Under the pieces are notes generated by a model. The model was given only the letters and a program-made list of their open reading frames with translations. It had not been told where the DNA came from and searched no databases. The translations under genes and the position numbers were made by a program. Of a DNA stretch of 30,996 nt, positions 23,354 to 30,970 are shown piece by piece; the first letter of the stretch is position 1, and every line of letters starts with the position of its first letter. Origin of the DNA: an uncultured Eubacteriales bacterium. Lineage in GTDB: Bacteria; Bacillota; Clostridia; Christensenellales; UBA1242. The stretch spans positions 1-30,996 of the forward strand of contig CAQIDI010000011.1 of NCBI GenBank assembly GCA_948806215.1, in the 5' to 3' direction.

Positions 23354-24094
23354 ATGAAATACATTATTGGTAATCACAAAATGAACTTGGATTATATAAC
23401 CCTAAAAGGCTACTTAAAAGCTTTAAAAAAAGTTGCAAAAAATTCTGATAACAAAGTGGGTGTTTGTGTTCCTTATGTTTATTTGGATCTTGCAAAAAAA
23501 GTTTTAAAAGGTTCTAATGTTTTATATGGAGCACAAAATATGTACTACAAGGAAGCAGGCGCTTTTACTGGCGAAGTTAGTCCAAAAATGTTAATCGATT
23601 TTAATTGTGATATGGTTATATTGGGGCATAGCGAACGCAGACATATTTTTAACGAAACTAATAATGAAATTAATAATAAAGTTATCTCGGCTCTAAACAA
23701 TAATTTAACACCAATATTATGTGTTGGAGAAACTTTGGAAGAAAGAAATAATAAGCAAACCAAAAAAGTTATTTTAGCTCAACTAAAGCAAGGGTTAAAG
23801 AATATTGAATTAGAAAACGCTAAAAAAATAATATTTGCTTACGAACCAGTTTGGGCAATTGGAACAGGCGTTAGTGCAACCGCCTTAGATGCCGAAACAA
23901 TTTGTAAGTATATAAAAGAACAATTAAATAAACTATTTTCAACCGAGTTTAATTTTGTTGTTTTATATGGCGGAAGTATGTCGGAAAAAAATGTTTCCGA
24001 ACTGCTAAATAACCCTAGCATTGATGGTGGACTTATTGGTGGGGCAAGTTTAACTATTGAAAAATTTAAACCACTTATCAATTATAAAAATTAA
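23354..24094 (+). CDS. tpiA: Triosephosphate isomerase
   Basis: Interconverts dihydroxyacetone phosphate and glyceraldehyde-3-phosphate. 246 residues from the ATG at 23354, which follows TTGGAG; a TTG at 23342 belongs to the ribosome binding site. Catalytic residues are Lys9 in GNHKMN (the Trp of the usual GNWKMN is His), His92 in LGHSERR and Glu164 in YEPVWAIGTG (the flexible loop follows). The YGGS phosphate-binding motif lies near residue 207. Operon with pgk. Confidence 0.97.
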   Translation: MKYIIGNHKMNLDYITLKGYLKALKKVAKNSDNKVGVCVPYVYLDLAKKVLKGSNVLYGAQNMYYKEAGAFTGEVSPKMLIDFNCDMVILGHSERRHIFNETNNEINNKVISALNNNLTPILCVGETLEERNNKQTKKVILAQLKQGLKNIELENAKKIIFAYEPVWAIGTGVSATALDAETICKYIKEQLNKLFSTEFNFVVLYGGSMSEKNVSELLNNPSIDGGLIGGASLTIEKFKPLINYKN

Positions 24095-24114
24095 ATAGAA
24101 TAGCTATGGCTATA

Positions 24115-24143
24115 TTGACAAAATTAATATTTTCTGATATAAT
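24115..24143 (+). promoter_or_regulatory. Full-consensus promoter
   Basis: TTGACA (24115-24120), exactly 17 bases, TATAAT (24138-24143). It drives the gene at 24168. Confidence 0.88.
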
Positions 24144-24167
24144 TATTAGTGATATTAGGGGATAAAT

Positions 24168-24689
24168 ATGAATAACGATTTAAAAAGTAAACAAATGAAC
24201 GAATTAATTAAATTAAAAGAAACGGGGGCTATTTCTCGCGAAGAGGCTAACAGAAGATTTGCTGAAATACAAAATCCAGTAGTTTTTAAGTATGCCGATA
24301 AATCCAGAGTTCTTGATATAATTAAGCAGTGTGCGTATCCAAGTTTACAAAATGCTAAACCATATGTGGATCAAATGCTTAGTGGCGAAATTAATGTTAC
24401 ATTTGGTTTATCTAAGGAAGATGGATATGGATTATTAGTTGAGTTTGGTGATGATAAAGTTGTGGCTGAAATTGCTGTGCCAACAGATAAAAAAGAATCT
24501 GATTTTTTAAATCTAGAATTGTTACAATCAAAACATAAAGAATATATGTCAGAATTAATGCAACAAAAAGTAAATTCAGAAAAAAAACCTGCAGGCTCTA
24601 TTGCTGCAAGTGTTATTAATAAAAATCAAACAAAAATTGAAGAACCAACTAAAACAACAAATACACAACAAAAAGCTTTTAAACGCTAA
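24168..24689 (+). CDS. Hypothetical protein with SHOCT-like N terminus
   Basis: 173 residues. Residues about 5-33 (QMNELIKLKETGAISREEAN) form the short helix-turn-helix seen in SHOCT segments, which often mediate oligomerisation. The middle (35-125) mixes helix and strand with no known motif. The last about 45 residues are Lys/Thr/Gln-rich and probably disordered. No membrane segment. The start follows TTAGGGG. Monocistronic between a perfect-consensus promoter and a strong terminator, so it is probably well expressed. Function unknown. Confidence 0.72.
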   Translation: MNNDLKSKQMNELIKLKETGAISREEANRRFAEIQNPVVFKYADKSRVLDIIKQCAYPSLQNAKPYVDQMLSGEINVTFGLSKEDGYGLLVEFGDDKVVAEIAVPTDKKESDFLNLELLQSKHKEYMSELMQQKVNSEKKPAGSIAASVINKNQTKIEEPTKTTNTQQKAFKR

Positions 24690-24694
24690 ACAAC

Positions 24695-24726
24695 AAAAAA
24701 CACCTTGGTTAAAGGTGTTTTTTTTG
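24695..24726 (+). terminator. Rho-independent terminator
   Basis: AAAAAACACCTT pairs with AAGGTGTTTTTT around a short loop, followed by more T. Confidence 0.9.
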
Positions 24727-24767
24727 TTTAAAATATAGTTATGTAAGAAGCAAAAATTTACAAGCTA

Positions 24768-24796
24768 TTGACTATTTATTTTTTTTATAGTAAAAT
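24768..24796 (+). promoter_or_regulatory. Promoter of the 72-residue membrane protein
   Basis: TTGACT (24768-24773), 17 bases, TAAAAT (24791-24796), 32 bases before the ATG. Confidence 0.75.
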
Positions 24797-24827
24797 ATAA
24801 TTGTAATAAATAAGAGAGGTAACAATT

Positions 24828-25046
24828 ATGTGGGCTGCAATGTGGAATAATTTTTATAACACCTGCGTTAGAGGCATTTCACCAGTAACTAGAGGTATGA
24901 TTATTTTCTGTATTTTTATTGGCGCCCTAGTATGCTTTGTTTACTCGGTTAAGGGTAGCAAAAAAGAAAAGATGATTAAAAACTGGTTTTTATTTATTGT
25001 TGCAATAGTATTAGCTGGTATTGGAATTTTCTATTCGGTTATTTAA
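24828..25046 (+). CDS. Small two-helix membrane protein
   Basis: 72 residues with two hydrophobic helices (about 22-43 and 52-72) and a short basic loop (KGSKKEK) between them; the N terminus is amphipathic and rich in Trp. The start follows GAGAGGT. It has its own promoter and terminator and lies just upstream of secG. No family recognised; the size and topology would also fit a holin-like or translocase accessory protein, without real evidence for either. Confidence 0.72.
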   Translation: MWAAMWNNFYNTCVRGISPVTRGMIIFCIFIGALVCFVYSVKGSKKEKMIKNWFLFIVAIVLAGIGIFYSVI

Positions 25047-25060
25047 TTTTACAAATTATT

Positions 25061-25091
25061 AAAATGTGTGGTAAAATCCGCACATTTTTTT
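25061..25091 (+). terminator. Rho-independent terminator
   Basis: AAATGTGTGG pairs with CCGCACATTT (one G-U) around TAAAAT, followed by a T run. Confidence 0.87.
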
Positions 25092-25103
25092 ATATAATTT
25101 AGT

Positions 25104-25132
25104 TTGATAATTTTGGCTTTATATGGTAAACT
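25104..25132 (+). promoter_or_regulatory. Promoter of secG
   Basis: TTGATA (25104-25109), 17 bases, TAAACT (25127-25132), giving a leader of about 50 bases with a small AAGCC/GGCTT hairpin. Confidence 0.65.
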
Positions 25133-25189
25133 ACTATTAGTTTAAATTATGATTAAAAGCCAGATGGCTTAAAAATTTTTGGAGGCAAA

Positions 25190-25519
25190 ATGAAATTTCT
25201 AAACTTATTACTAGATGATGTTGCAAAACCAATTCCTGATTGGATTAGTAAATCATTTCCAATTATACAAACAATTCTTATTATTATTGTGGCAATTGCA
25301 GCGGTAGCAATTATAGTTGCAAGTTTAATGACAAAATCTAACCCGGATGGTGGTAACAATGCAATAACAGGAACTAACGATAGTTACTATATGCAACATA
25401 AGGGTGGAAACAGAGAAGGCAGACTTAAAAAAATAGTAGTTGCCTGTGCTATTGTTATTTTTGTTGCAACCTTAATTTATTTCATTTCGTTTGGAATTTA
25501 TGTAGGTTTTACACAATAG
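25190..25519 (+). CDS. secG: Preprotein translocase subunit SecG
   Basis: 109 residues with two membrane helices (about 24-46 and 81-101) joined by a loop containing SNPDGGNNAITGT and EGRLKK, which parallels the Gly-rich loop and following basic stretch of SecG. SecG sits beside SecYE in the membrane and assists protein export. Position before rnr, smpB and ssrA is the conserved Firmicute order, and this supports the call. A 20-residue N-terminal extension ahead of the first helix is longer than usual. The start follows TTGGAGG. Confidence 0.8.
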   Translation: MKFLNLLLDDVAKPIPDWISKSFPIIQTILIIIVAIAAVAIIVASLMTKSNPDGGNNAITGTNDSYYMQHKGGNREGRLKKIVVACAIVIFVATLIYFISFGIYVGFTQ

Positions 25520-25525
25520 TTTTTT

Positions 25526-25553
25526 AAAGGGCTCTAATTTTAGGGCTCTTTTA
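25526..25553 (+). terminator. Terminator between secG and rnr
   Basis: AAAGGGCTCTA (25526-25536) pairs with TAGGGCTCTTT (25541-25551), including two or three G-U pairs, followed by T. It may only partly stop transcription; no strong rnr promoter is seen after it. Confidence 0.65.
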
Positions 25554-25602
25554 TATTAAGTATTAGTTAAAAGGTAAATAAAATAAAAAAAGGAAAAAAT
25601 TA

Positions 25603-27795
25603 GTGGATAATCAAACAAAATATTTAAGTCAGATAAAAACTAATAAATTAGAAAATTTAGATTACGAATTTATTATTGCTCAACTTTGTGTACTAAATAA
25701 TAAACCATTTGAAGATATGAAAAAAGCGCTTGACGATTTAATTTCAAGTGGGCTTTTTGCACTTAATGGGGAAGAAGCAGTTAACTATAATCAACCTAAC
25801 AATGAAATGTTAGAAGATGCTAAACGCTTACTACTAAAAAACAAAGATCCTAAAAAGCAAAAAAGCAATAAGCCATTTAAGTTGGAAGGAAAAATTCAAG
25901 GAACAAAAAGTGATTTTGCTTTTTTAATTCCGTTTGATAAAACTTATCCAGATGTGTTTATTTCGGCGGGTAACTTAAAAGGTGCAATTAATAACGACAC
26001 AGTTAGTGTTGAAGTTATGGGCAATAGAGATAATAAAAACAAACGCCTAGAAGGCAGAGTGCTTGCAATTTTAGAGCGTGGAAACACTTTGGTTGTTGGA
26101 AAAATATTTATTGGAAAATCTAATGCAATGGTTATGCCAGACGATGTTAAATTTGGAAAAGATATTTTAGTTCCATTATCAAAACTCAACGGCGCAAGCG
26201 ATGGTGATAAAGTTGTTGTTAAAGTTAATAAATTCTATAACGACAAAAAAAATCCAGAAGGCGAAATTAGCGAAGTTTTGGGCAGACCAAACGAAATTGA
26301 AACCGAAGTTAAAGCAATTATTAGAAGTTATAATTTATACGAAACTTTTCCTAACAAAGTTTTGGAAGTTGCTAAAACTTTACCAGATGAAGTTGATATG
26401 CAAAAATATTTGGGTAAACGCAAAGATTTAACCAACATTAACACATTTACTATAGATGGCGAAGATACTAGAGATATTGATGATGCTATTTCTATTAGTA
26501 AAAATAGTAACGGAACATATAAACTTGGCGTTCACATTGCCGATGTTGGAGAATATGTAACATTAAATTCGGTTATTGATAAAGAAGCTTTTAAACGCGG
26601 AACTAGTGTTTATTTTCCAAATTTGGTTTTGCCAATGTTGCCACGAGAATTAAGCAACGGAATTTGTTCGCTTAACGAAATGGTTAACAGGTTAGCACTT
26701 AGTGTGTTTATGGATATTAATTTAAAAGGCGAAGTTACTAACTACGAAATTTGTGAAAGCATTATTAAAAGTAAAAAGCGTTTTACTTACACAGTTGTTC
26801 AAAAAATTATTGAGGGCGATAAGCGAGAATGCGAACTAAATGCACCTTTTGTTAACGATATTAAATTAATGCAGGAACTAAACCTAGTTTTAATTAAGAT
26901 GCGTGAAAAACGCGGTGCTATCGATTTTGAAATTCCGGAATCGAAAATTACTTTAAACGAACTAGGCGACGTTTTAACAATAGAAAAGGCACCTAGAGAT
27001 GATTCTCATAGGCTTATAGAAAGTTTTATGGTTGCAGCAAACGAAACCATTGCAACTCATTTTAAAAATATGAAAGCACCGTTTGTTTACCGTGTGCACG
27101 AACAACCAGATAGCGAAAAAATGGCAAACTTTTTAAGGCTTGCAACTGGCTATGGAGTTAAAACCACAGCTTATCCTGATAACATTTCTCCACTTGATTT
27201 ACAACGCATTTTAAAACAAGTTGAAGAATTAGATTGCAAAGTTATGCTTAACTCACTTTGTTTGCGTAGCTTAAAAAAGGCAAAGTATAGCCCAGAGTGC
27301 TTAGGCCATTTTGGATTGGCTTCAACTATGTATTGCCACTTCACATCACCAATAAGGCGTTATCCGGATTTAACTATTCACAGAATTATAAAACTATTCC
27401 TGCGTGGTCAGTTAGAAGGAAAATTGCTAACCGAACAACGCCAATTTGTTGCAGCTAGTTCGCTAAATTCTTCTGACCGAGAACAGGCAGCCGATAAAGT
27501 TGAGCGTGATGTTGACGACCTTTATAGAGTGTTCTATATGACTCATCACATAGGCGAAGAATTTGAAGGAATTGTTTCGGGTGTTACAAACTTTGGTGTT
27601 TTTGTTCAACTAGAAAACACTGTTGAGGGTATGATTAAAATAACTGACCTTCCTCGTGATGGCTATGTGTTTGACGATTTAGATAATGTTTTAAAAGGTG
27701 CTAAAAACACCTTTACCATTGGTAAAAAAGTAAAAGTAAAATGTGTTAATGCAAATGTTTTGGCACGCGAAATAGATTTTGTTTTAATTCCTTAA
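25603..27795 (+). CDS. rnr: Ribonuclease R (3'-5' exoribonuclease)
   Basis: 730 residues. Processive RNase II-family exonuclease able to degrade structured RNA, involved in RNA decay and in tmRNA-linked quality control. An N-terminal winged-helix and cold-shock-like region comes first. The RNB catalytic domain carries GEDTRDIDDA (286-295), with the Asp residues that hold magnesium, and YCHFTSPIRRYPDL later. An S1 RNA-binding domain starts near residue 651 (GEEFEGIVSGVTNFGVFVQL). The C-terminal lysine-rich tail of some RNase Rs is absent. Start is GTG after AAAAGGAA. Lies before smpB and ssrA. Confidence 0.96.
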   Translation: MDNQTKYLSQIKTNKLENLDYEFIIAQLCVLNNKPFEDMKKALDDLISSGLFALNGEEAVNYNQPNNEMLEDAKRLLLKNKDPKKQKSNKPFKLEGKIQGTKSDFAFLIPFDKTYPDVFISAGNLKGAINNDTVSVEVMGNRDNKNKRLEGRVLAILERGNTLVVGKIFIGKSNAMVMPDDVKFGKDILVPLSKLNGASDGDKVVVKVNKFYNDKKNPEGEISEVLGRPNEIETEVKAIIRSYNLYETFPNKVLEVAKTLPDEVDMQKYLGKRKDLTNINTFTIDGEDTRDIDDAISISKNSNGTYKLGVHIADVGEYVTLNSVIDKEAFKRGTSVYFPNLVLPMLPRELSNGICSLNEMVNRLALSVFMDINLKGEVTNYEICESIIKSKKRFTYTVVQKIIEGDKRECELNAPFVNDIKLMQELNLVLIKMREKRGAIDFEIPESKITLNELGDVLTIEKAPRDDSHRLIESFMVAANETIATHFKNMKAPFVYRVHEQPDSEKMANFLRLATGYGVKTTAYPDNISPLDLQRILKQVEELDCKVMLNSLCLRSLKKAKYSPECLGHFGLASTMYCHFTSPIRRYPDLTIHRIIKLFLRGQLEGKLLTEQRQFVAASSLNSSDREQAADKVERDVDDLYRVFYMTHHIGEEFEGIVSGVTNFGVFVQLENTVEGMIKITDLPRDGYVFDDLDNVLKGAKNTFTIGKKVKVKCVNANVLAREIDFVLIP

Positions 27796-27807
27796 TTAAA
27801 ATTTTAG

Positions 27808-27858
27808 GTAACTTAAAATTTAGGTTAAAAAATTAATTTAATTTTAGTTTTAAGTTAC
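27808..27858 (+). other. Long inverted repeat between rnr and smpB
   Basis: GTAACTTAAAA (27808-27818) pairs exactly with TTTTAAGTTAC (27848-27858) across a 29-base A/T loop. It may fold in the mRNA and limit readthrough or protect the rnr end; it has no T run, so it is not a typical terminator. Confidence 0.45.
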
Positions 27859-27891
27859 TTAAACTTAATTAAAAAAAATTAAAATTTGGTC

Positions 27892-27919
27892 TTGTATAAT
27901 TTTATTATTGTGCTATAAT
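27892..27919 (+). promoter_or_regulatory. Promoter of smpB-ssrA
   Basis: TTGTAT (27892-27897), 16 bases, TATAAT (27914-27919). The leader to smpB would be about 70 bases. Confidence 0.6.
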
Positions 27920-27995
27920 AATATTGTGAAACTGCCTTTTGTTACTTTTTTTACTTAATTTATGCAATTTTTTATTAAAAAAGGGGTTAAACTTT

Positions 27996-28448
27996 ATGAA
28001 AATAGTTGCAACAAATAGTCAGGCGTTGCACAACTATTTTGTGGAAGATACTTTTGAATGTGGCATAGTTTTATGCGGTAGCGAAGTAAAAAGCATTCGA
28101 CAAGGTGGTTGTAACTTAAAAGATACATTTGCTTTAATATCAAAAAATAACGAATTAATATTAAAGAATATGTACATAAAGCCATATGAAAAAGCAACTG
28201 CTTTTGTTCCTAATGCAAGAGTTGATAGAAAACTTTTAGCACACAAACAGGAAATTAAAAAAATGCTTCAAAAGGTTAGCGTTAAAGGCTACACCTTAGT
28301 TCCAATTAAACTTTATTTTAAAGGTAGCTTGGTTAAAGTGGAATTGGGGCTATGCAAAGGAAAACATACTTTTGACAAAAAGGAAGTTTTAAAACAAAAA
28401 GATATTAACCGAGAAGTGGAAAGAACAATTAAAAACTATACGCGTTAG
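27996..28448 (+). CDS. smpB: SsrA-binding protein SmpB
   Basis: 150 residues from the ATG at 27996, which follows AAAAAGGGG; an in-frame extension to 27939 encodes an implausible hydrophobic leader across the leader region. SmpB binds tmRNA and places it in the empty A site of stalled ribosomes. Motifs: GIVLCGSEVKSIR (23-35, usually GIVLxGTEVKSLR), KDTFA near 43, and the basic C-terminal tail (VERTIKNYTR) that enters the mRNA channel. The tmRNA gene starts four bases after the stop, so both are probably on one transcript. Confidence 0.96.
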   Translation: MKIVATNSQALHNYFVEDTFECGIVLCGSEVKSIRQGGCNLKDTFALISKNNELILKNMYIKPYEKATAFVPNARVDRKLLAHKQEIKKMLQKVSVKGYTLVPIKLYFKGSLVKVELGLCKGKHTFDKKEVLKQKDINREVERTIKNYTR

Positions 28449-28452
28449 TTTT

Positions 28453-28802
28453 GGGGGCGTAATGGTTTCGACGGGATTGTAAAGGTTAAGCTAAGCATGT
28501 TGCAGGCTCGTCTGCATAAAAACGGAAATTAAATTTAAATGCAGAAAACAATTCTGTTTTAGCTGCTGCTTAAAGTCACGCAGCTTGTCTGGTTAAATTT
28601 GCCTACGAATTTAATTTGGGCACAAGGTTAGTAGGGAACGATGTTATGTTTTGCCTTAGGGCATAGCATTGAACTTATAGGGCAGGTTAAACAAAGTTTT
28701 GTTGATTTTGTTTGTTTAACTATTTTTCAAAATTAACTAAACATGTAGAAAGGTTTAAAATTTCTTTTTCGGACGCGAGTTCAACTCTCGCCGCTTCCAC
28801 CA
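28453..28802 (+). ncRNA. ssrA: tmRNA (SsrA)
   Basis: The 5' end GGGGGCG pairs with the 3' CGCTTCC followed by ACCA, forming the tRNA-like acceptor stem; the T-arm contains GAGTTCAACTC. The tag reading frame starts with GCA at 28541 and reads AENNSVLAAA before TAA (28571-28573), so tagged proteins end in alanine plus this peptide. The hydrophobic VLAAA end fits recognition by ClpX, encoded at 13367. The total length of 350 bases is normal for a one-piece tmRNA. It is adjacent to smpB. Confidence 0.96.
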
Positions 28803-28834
28803 ATTTTTTAAAACATACAATATTTGGAGGTTTT

Positions 28835-30307
28835 ATGGATATTTTATATGTTGTATTAGAGGTTTTAATTATTTTAGGAATTATTGCACTAGGAGCATTT
28901 ATTATTGTTCTAGTTGCCGATTTAATTCTATCTAGTTTTGATGGTCATAAGGGTATATTTTTTAATCGTAACAAAAAAATAGATGAACCAGCTCCAGAGG
29001 CCAAACCTCAAACAGAAGCAAACGCAACTGTTACCCCTTATTACGAAGAAATAGCAAAAAATGCTGAAGAGGAAAAACCAGAACCAACTCCTGAACCTCA
29101 AGTTCAAGTTTCTTCGGTTGATTTTGATAAAGCAGCAGAAGAACAAAAATTAATTAAGCGTCGCACTGTTGTTGAAGAAAAACCAGCAGAAACAACTTTT
29201 GAAGAAGATAACGAAGAAGAATTAGCAGATGCTATTAAAGAAGTAAGTTTAAAAGCATTGCAAGATATTGCCAGCGATAGCGAAAGCAAGCGTAAAGCCG
29301 AAGAAGAAAAGCGTTTAGAGGAAGAAGAACGCCGCAAAGCCGAAGAAGAATTAAGAAAAGCCGAGGAAGAACGCCGTAAGGCTGAAGAGGAACGCCGACT
29401 TGCTGAAGAAGAGCGTCGTAGATTAGAAGAAGAACGCCAAGAACAACTTCGCCTAGAAAAAGAAGAATTAGAACGTCAACTTGCTGAAGAACGCAGCAAA
29501 ACAAAAGTTAAAACTGTTGTTGTTAAAGATGAAGGAAACAAAGAACTTAAAAAGCTTAGAGATGATATTTTCTCACTTCGTCGTTCTGCGTTTAAAGATA
29601 TGCAAGAAATTAAAACAACAACTCAAACAACTCAAGAAACCGAAATCGAAGTTAAATTGCGTGAATTAGACGAACTAAAAGAACACAAAAAATCGTTAGA
29701 TAAAGAAAGAAACGAACTATTAAAATATAAAGATGAAGCTTTAAATAAAGAATCTGAACTTGCTAGAATTGCTGAAGAAAAAGCTGCTTTAGCCGAAGAA
29801 AAAGCCGAACTTCAACGCCAAATTAAAGAACTTCAACAAAAAACTGCTGAAACTTTAAGTCAAAAACCTTATTACACAAAAGAATACTACTTAAAACGCC
29901 TAGATAGTTTACAAACCGAATTAAAAGATGTTGAAAAAGAACTTAAAGCAAATCGTCGTGAATTTGTTCCACTAGAACGCATTAAAAAATCTTACGACCG
30001 TGACCAAGAAAAATTGCGTCGTAAAGAAGCTATTGTTGCAAAACAAAAAGTTGCAATTTATGGGGTTAAGGCTTCTAATGTTGATCCAAAACGCAAAGAA
30101 AAACTTGATGAAGATGTTAAACAACTAAATCAATTAAAAGAAAGCGTTTTCCAATGCGACCAAGTTTTAAAACAAAACAAGGATCGTTACCCAGTGTTAG
30201 AAAAAGCAAACAGATTGCTTACAAAAACCTACAACCGCTTGGTTGCTGATATCGAAAATGTTAATGCAGCACTTGCTTGGTATGAAGAAAACGAAAAAGG
30301 CGAATAA
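28835..30307 (+). CDS. Membrane-anchored coiled-coil protein
   Basis: 490 residues from the ATG at 28835 after TTTGGAGG; a longer in-frame reading would run back into the tmRNA and is rejected. One N-terminal membrane helix (about 5-33), an acidic Pro/Glu linker (50-130), then a highly charged segment (151-220) of repeating KAEEERR/LAEEERR units that should form a single long helix. More coiled coil follows to about 365, then a mixed C-terminal region containing YYLKRLDSLQ. The architecture resembles TolA or EzrA-like spacers, but I see no specific family. Probably structural, in the cytoplasm or periplasm-facing side undetermined. Confidence 0.75.
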   Translation: MDILYVVLEVLIILGIIALGAFIIVLVADLILSSFDGHKGIFFNRNKKIDEPAPEAKPQTEANATVTPYYEEIAKNAEEEKPEPTPEPQVQVSSVDFDKAAEEQKLIKRRTVVEEKPAETTFEEDNEEELADAIKEVSLKALQDIASDSESKRKAEEEKRLEEEERRKAEEELRKAEEERRKAEEERRLAEEERRRLEEERQEQLRLEKEELERQLAEERSKTKVKTVVVKDEGNKELKKLRDDIFSLRRSAFKDMQEIKTTTQTTQETEIEVKLRELDELKEHKKSLDKERNELLKYKDEALNKESELARIAEEKAALAEEKAELQRQIKELQQKTAETLSQKPYYTKEYYLKRLDSLQTELKDVEKELKANRREFVPLERIKKSYDRDQEKLRRKEAIVAKQKVAIYGVKASNVDPKRKEKLDEDVKQLNQLKESVFQCDQVLKQNKDRYPVLEKANRLLTKTYNRLVADIENVNAALAWYEENEKGE

Positions 30308-30308
30308 C

Positions 30309-30339
30309 AAAAAAGCACAAATAATTTTGTGCTTTTTTT
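30309..30339 (+). terminator. Rho-independent terminator
   Basis: AAAAAAGCACAAA pairs with its complement across a short loop and runs into seven T, directly after the coiled-coil gene. Confidence 0.9.
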
Positions 30340-30349
30340 GTTGAAATGT

Positions 30350-30540
30350 GCTAGATATTTCGACTACGCAAATAAATTTGCTCCGCTCAATATAACATTC
30401 TAAATAGGGCTGTGCTACTTTTTAGTTTAAGTAAGGGGTAGAAAAATTAGTAAGTACACTGTCATTCTGAGCGGAACGCAGTGCAGCCGAAGAATCTAGC
30501 TAATAAAACTATCATTCTAAGCGAAGCCGAAGAATATAAC
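30350..30540. repeat. Degenerate inverted plus direct repeat element
   Basis: Arm 1 (30350-30395, GCTAGATATTTCGACTACGC then TTGCTCCGCTCAATATAAC) is an imperfect complement of arm 2 (30460-30500, TGTCATTCTGAGCGGAACGC then AGCCGAAGAATCTAGC). A third, direct copy of arm 2 lies at 30511-30540 (ATCATTCTAAGCGAAGCCGA then AGAATATAAC). The CATTCTGAGCG...GAAGAAT pattern is a repeat seen in many bacterial genomes. This fills most of a 388-base gene-free stretch (30340-30727); the rest is AT-rich leader for the next gene. Confidence 0.7.
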
Positions 30541-30654
30541 AATTATTAAATCAAGGCGGAATTTCACATTAGAAATAAACAAATTATATTTTTATACAAA
30601 AATAATATATGTGAACAAAAATGCTAAAATTATACAAATAGATATGTTATAATA

Positions 30655-30674
30655 AATATATATTAATATATATT
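30655..30674. repeat. Perfect 20-bp A/T palindrome
   Basis: AATATATATT followed directly by its own complement, 54 bases before the zinc-ribbon gene. It could be an operator, but A/T-only palindromes also arise by chance in such sequence. Confidence 0.35.
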
Positions 30675-30727
30675 GTAAAAAGGTTGTAAATTATATATTA
30701 AGGTTAAATTATTTTGGAGGGTCTTTT

Positions 30728-30970
30728 ATGGTTTGTCCGTATTGTAATAAAGAAATGGTTGAAGGCCATATGTCATCAACTACTTATGAATTAAAATTTT
30801 TTCCTAAAAATAAGGAAGAAATATCGAACGATAATTTATGTAGAGGACTTGTTAGACCGCATATTTTATTGACAAAAGGTAATCTATTCTTTACAGGTTC
30901 AATAGTAACTTATTATTGTACTTATTGTAAATTAATATTAGCCCCAGTAAAAGATTTTAATAAAAAATAA
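30728..30970 (+). CDS. Small zinc-ribbon protein (DUF6487-like)
   Basis: 80 residues. CPYC (3-6) near the N terminus and CTYC (64-67 region) near the C terminus form a four-Cys zinc ribbon; MVCPYCNKEMVEGHM and the closing YYCTYCKLI resemble the small DUF6487-type proteins of Firmicutes. Function unknown; ribbons of this kind bind nucleic acid or protein. The start follows TTTTGGAGG. It is the last gene of the window, with no terminator before the edge. Confidence 0.75.
   Translation: MVCPYCNKEMVEGHMSSTTYELKFFPKNKEEISNDNLCRGLVRPHILLTKGNLFFTGSIVTYYCTYCKLILAPVKDFNKK

Noticed and set aside
27939..27995. Longer start for SmpB
   Set aside because: The family starts at MKIVATN-like sequence; the ATG at 27996 has a ribosome binding site, and the extension lies in the promoter-leader region.
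28712..28834. N-terminal extension of the coiled-coil protein
   Set aside because: It would lie inside the tmRNA; the ATG at 28835 has a strong GGAGG site and begins a clean membrane helix.
29104..29504. Minus-strand Ser/Leu-rich frames in the coiled-coil gene
   Set aside because: They result from the repetitive GAA-rich codons on the other strand.
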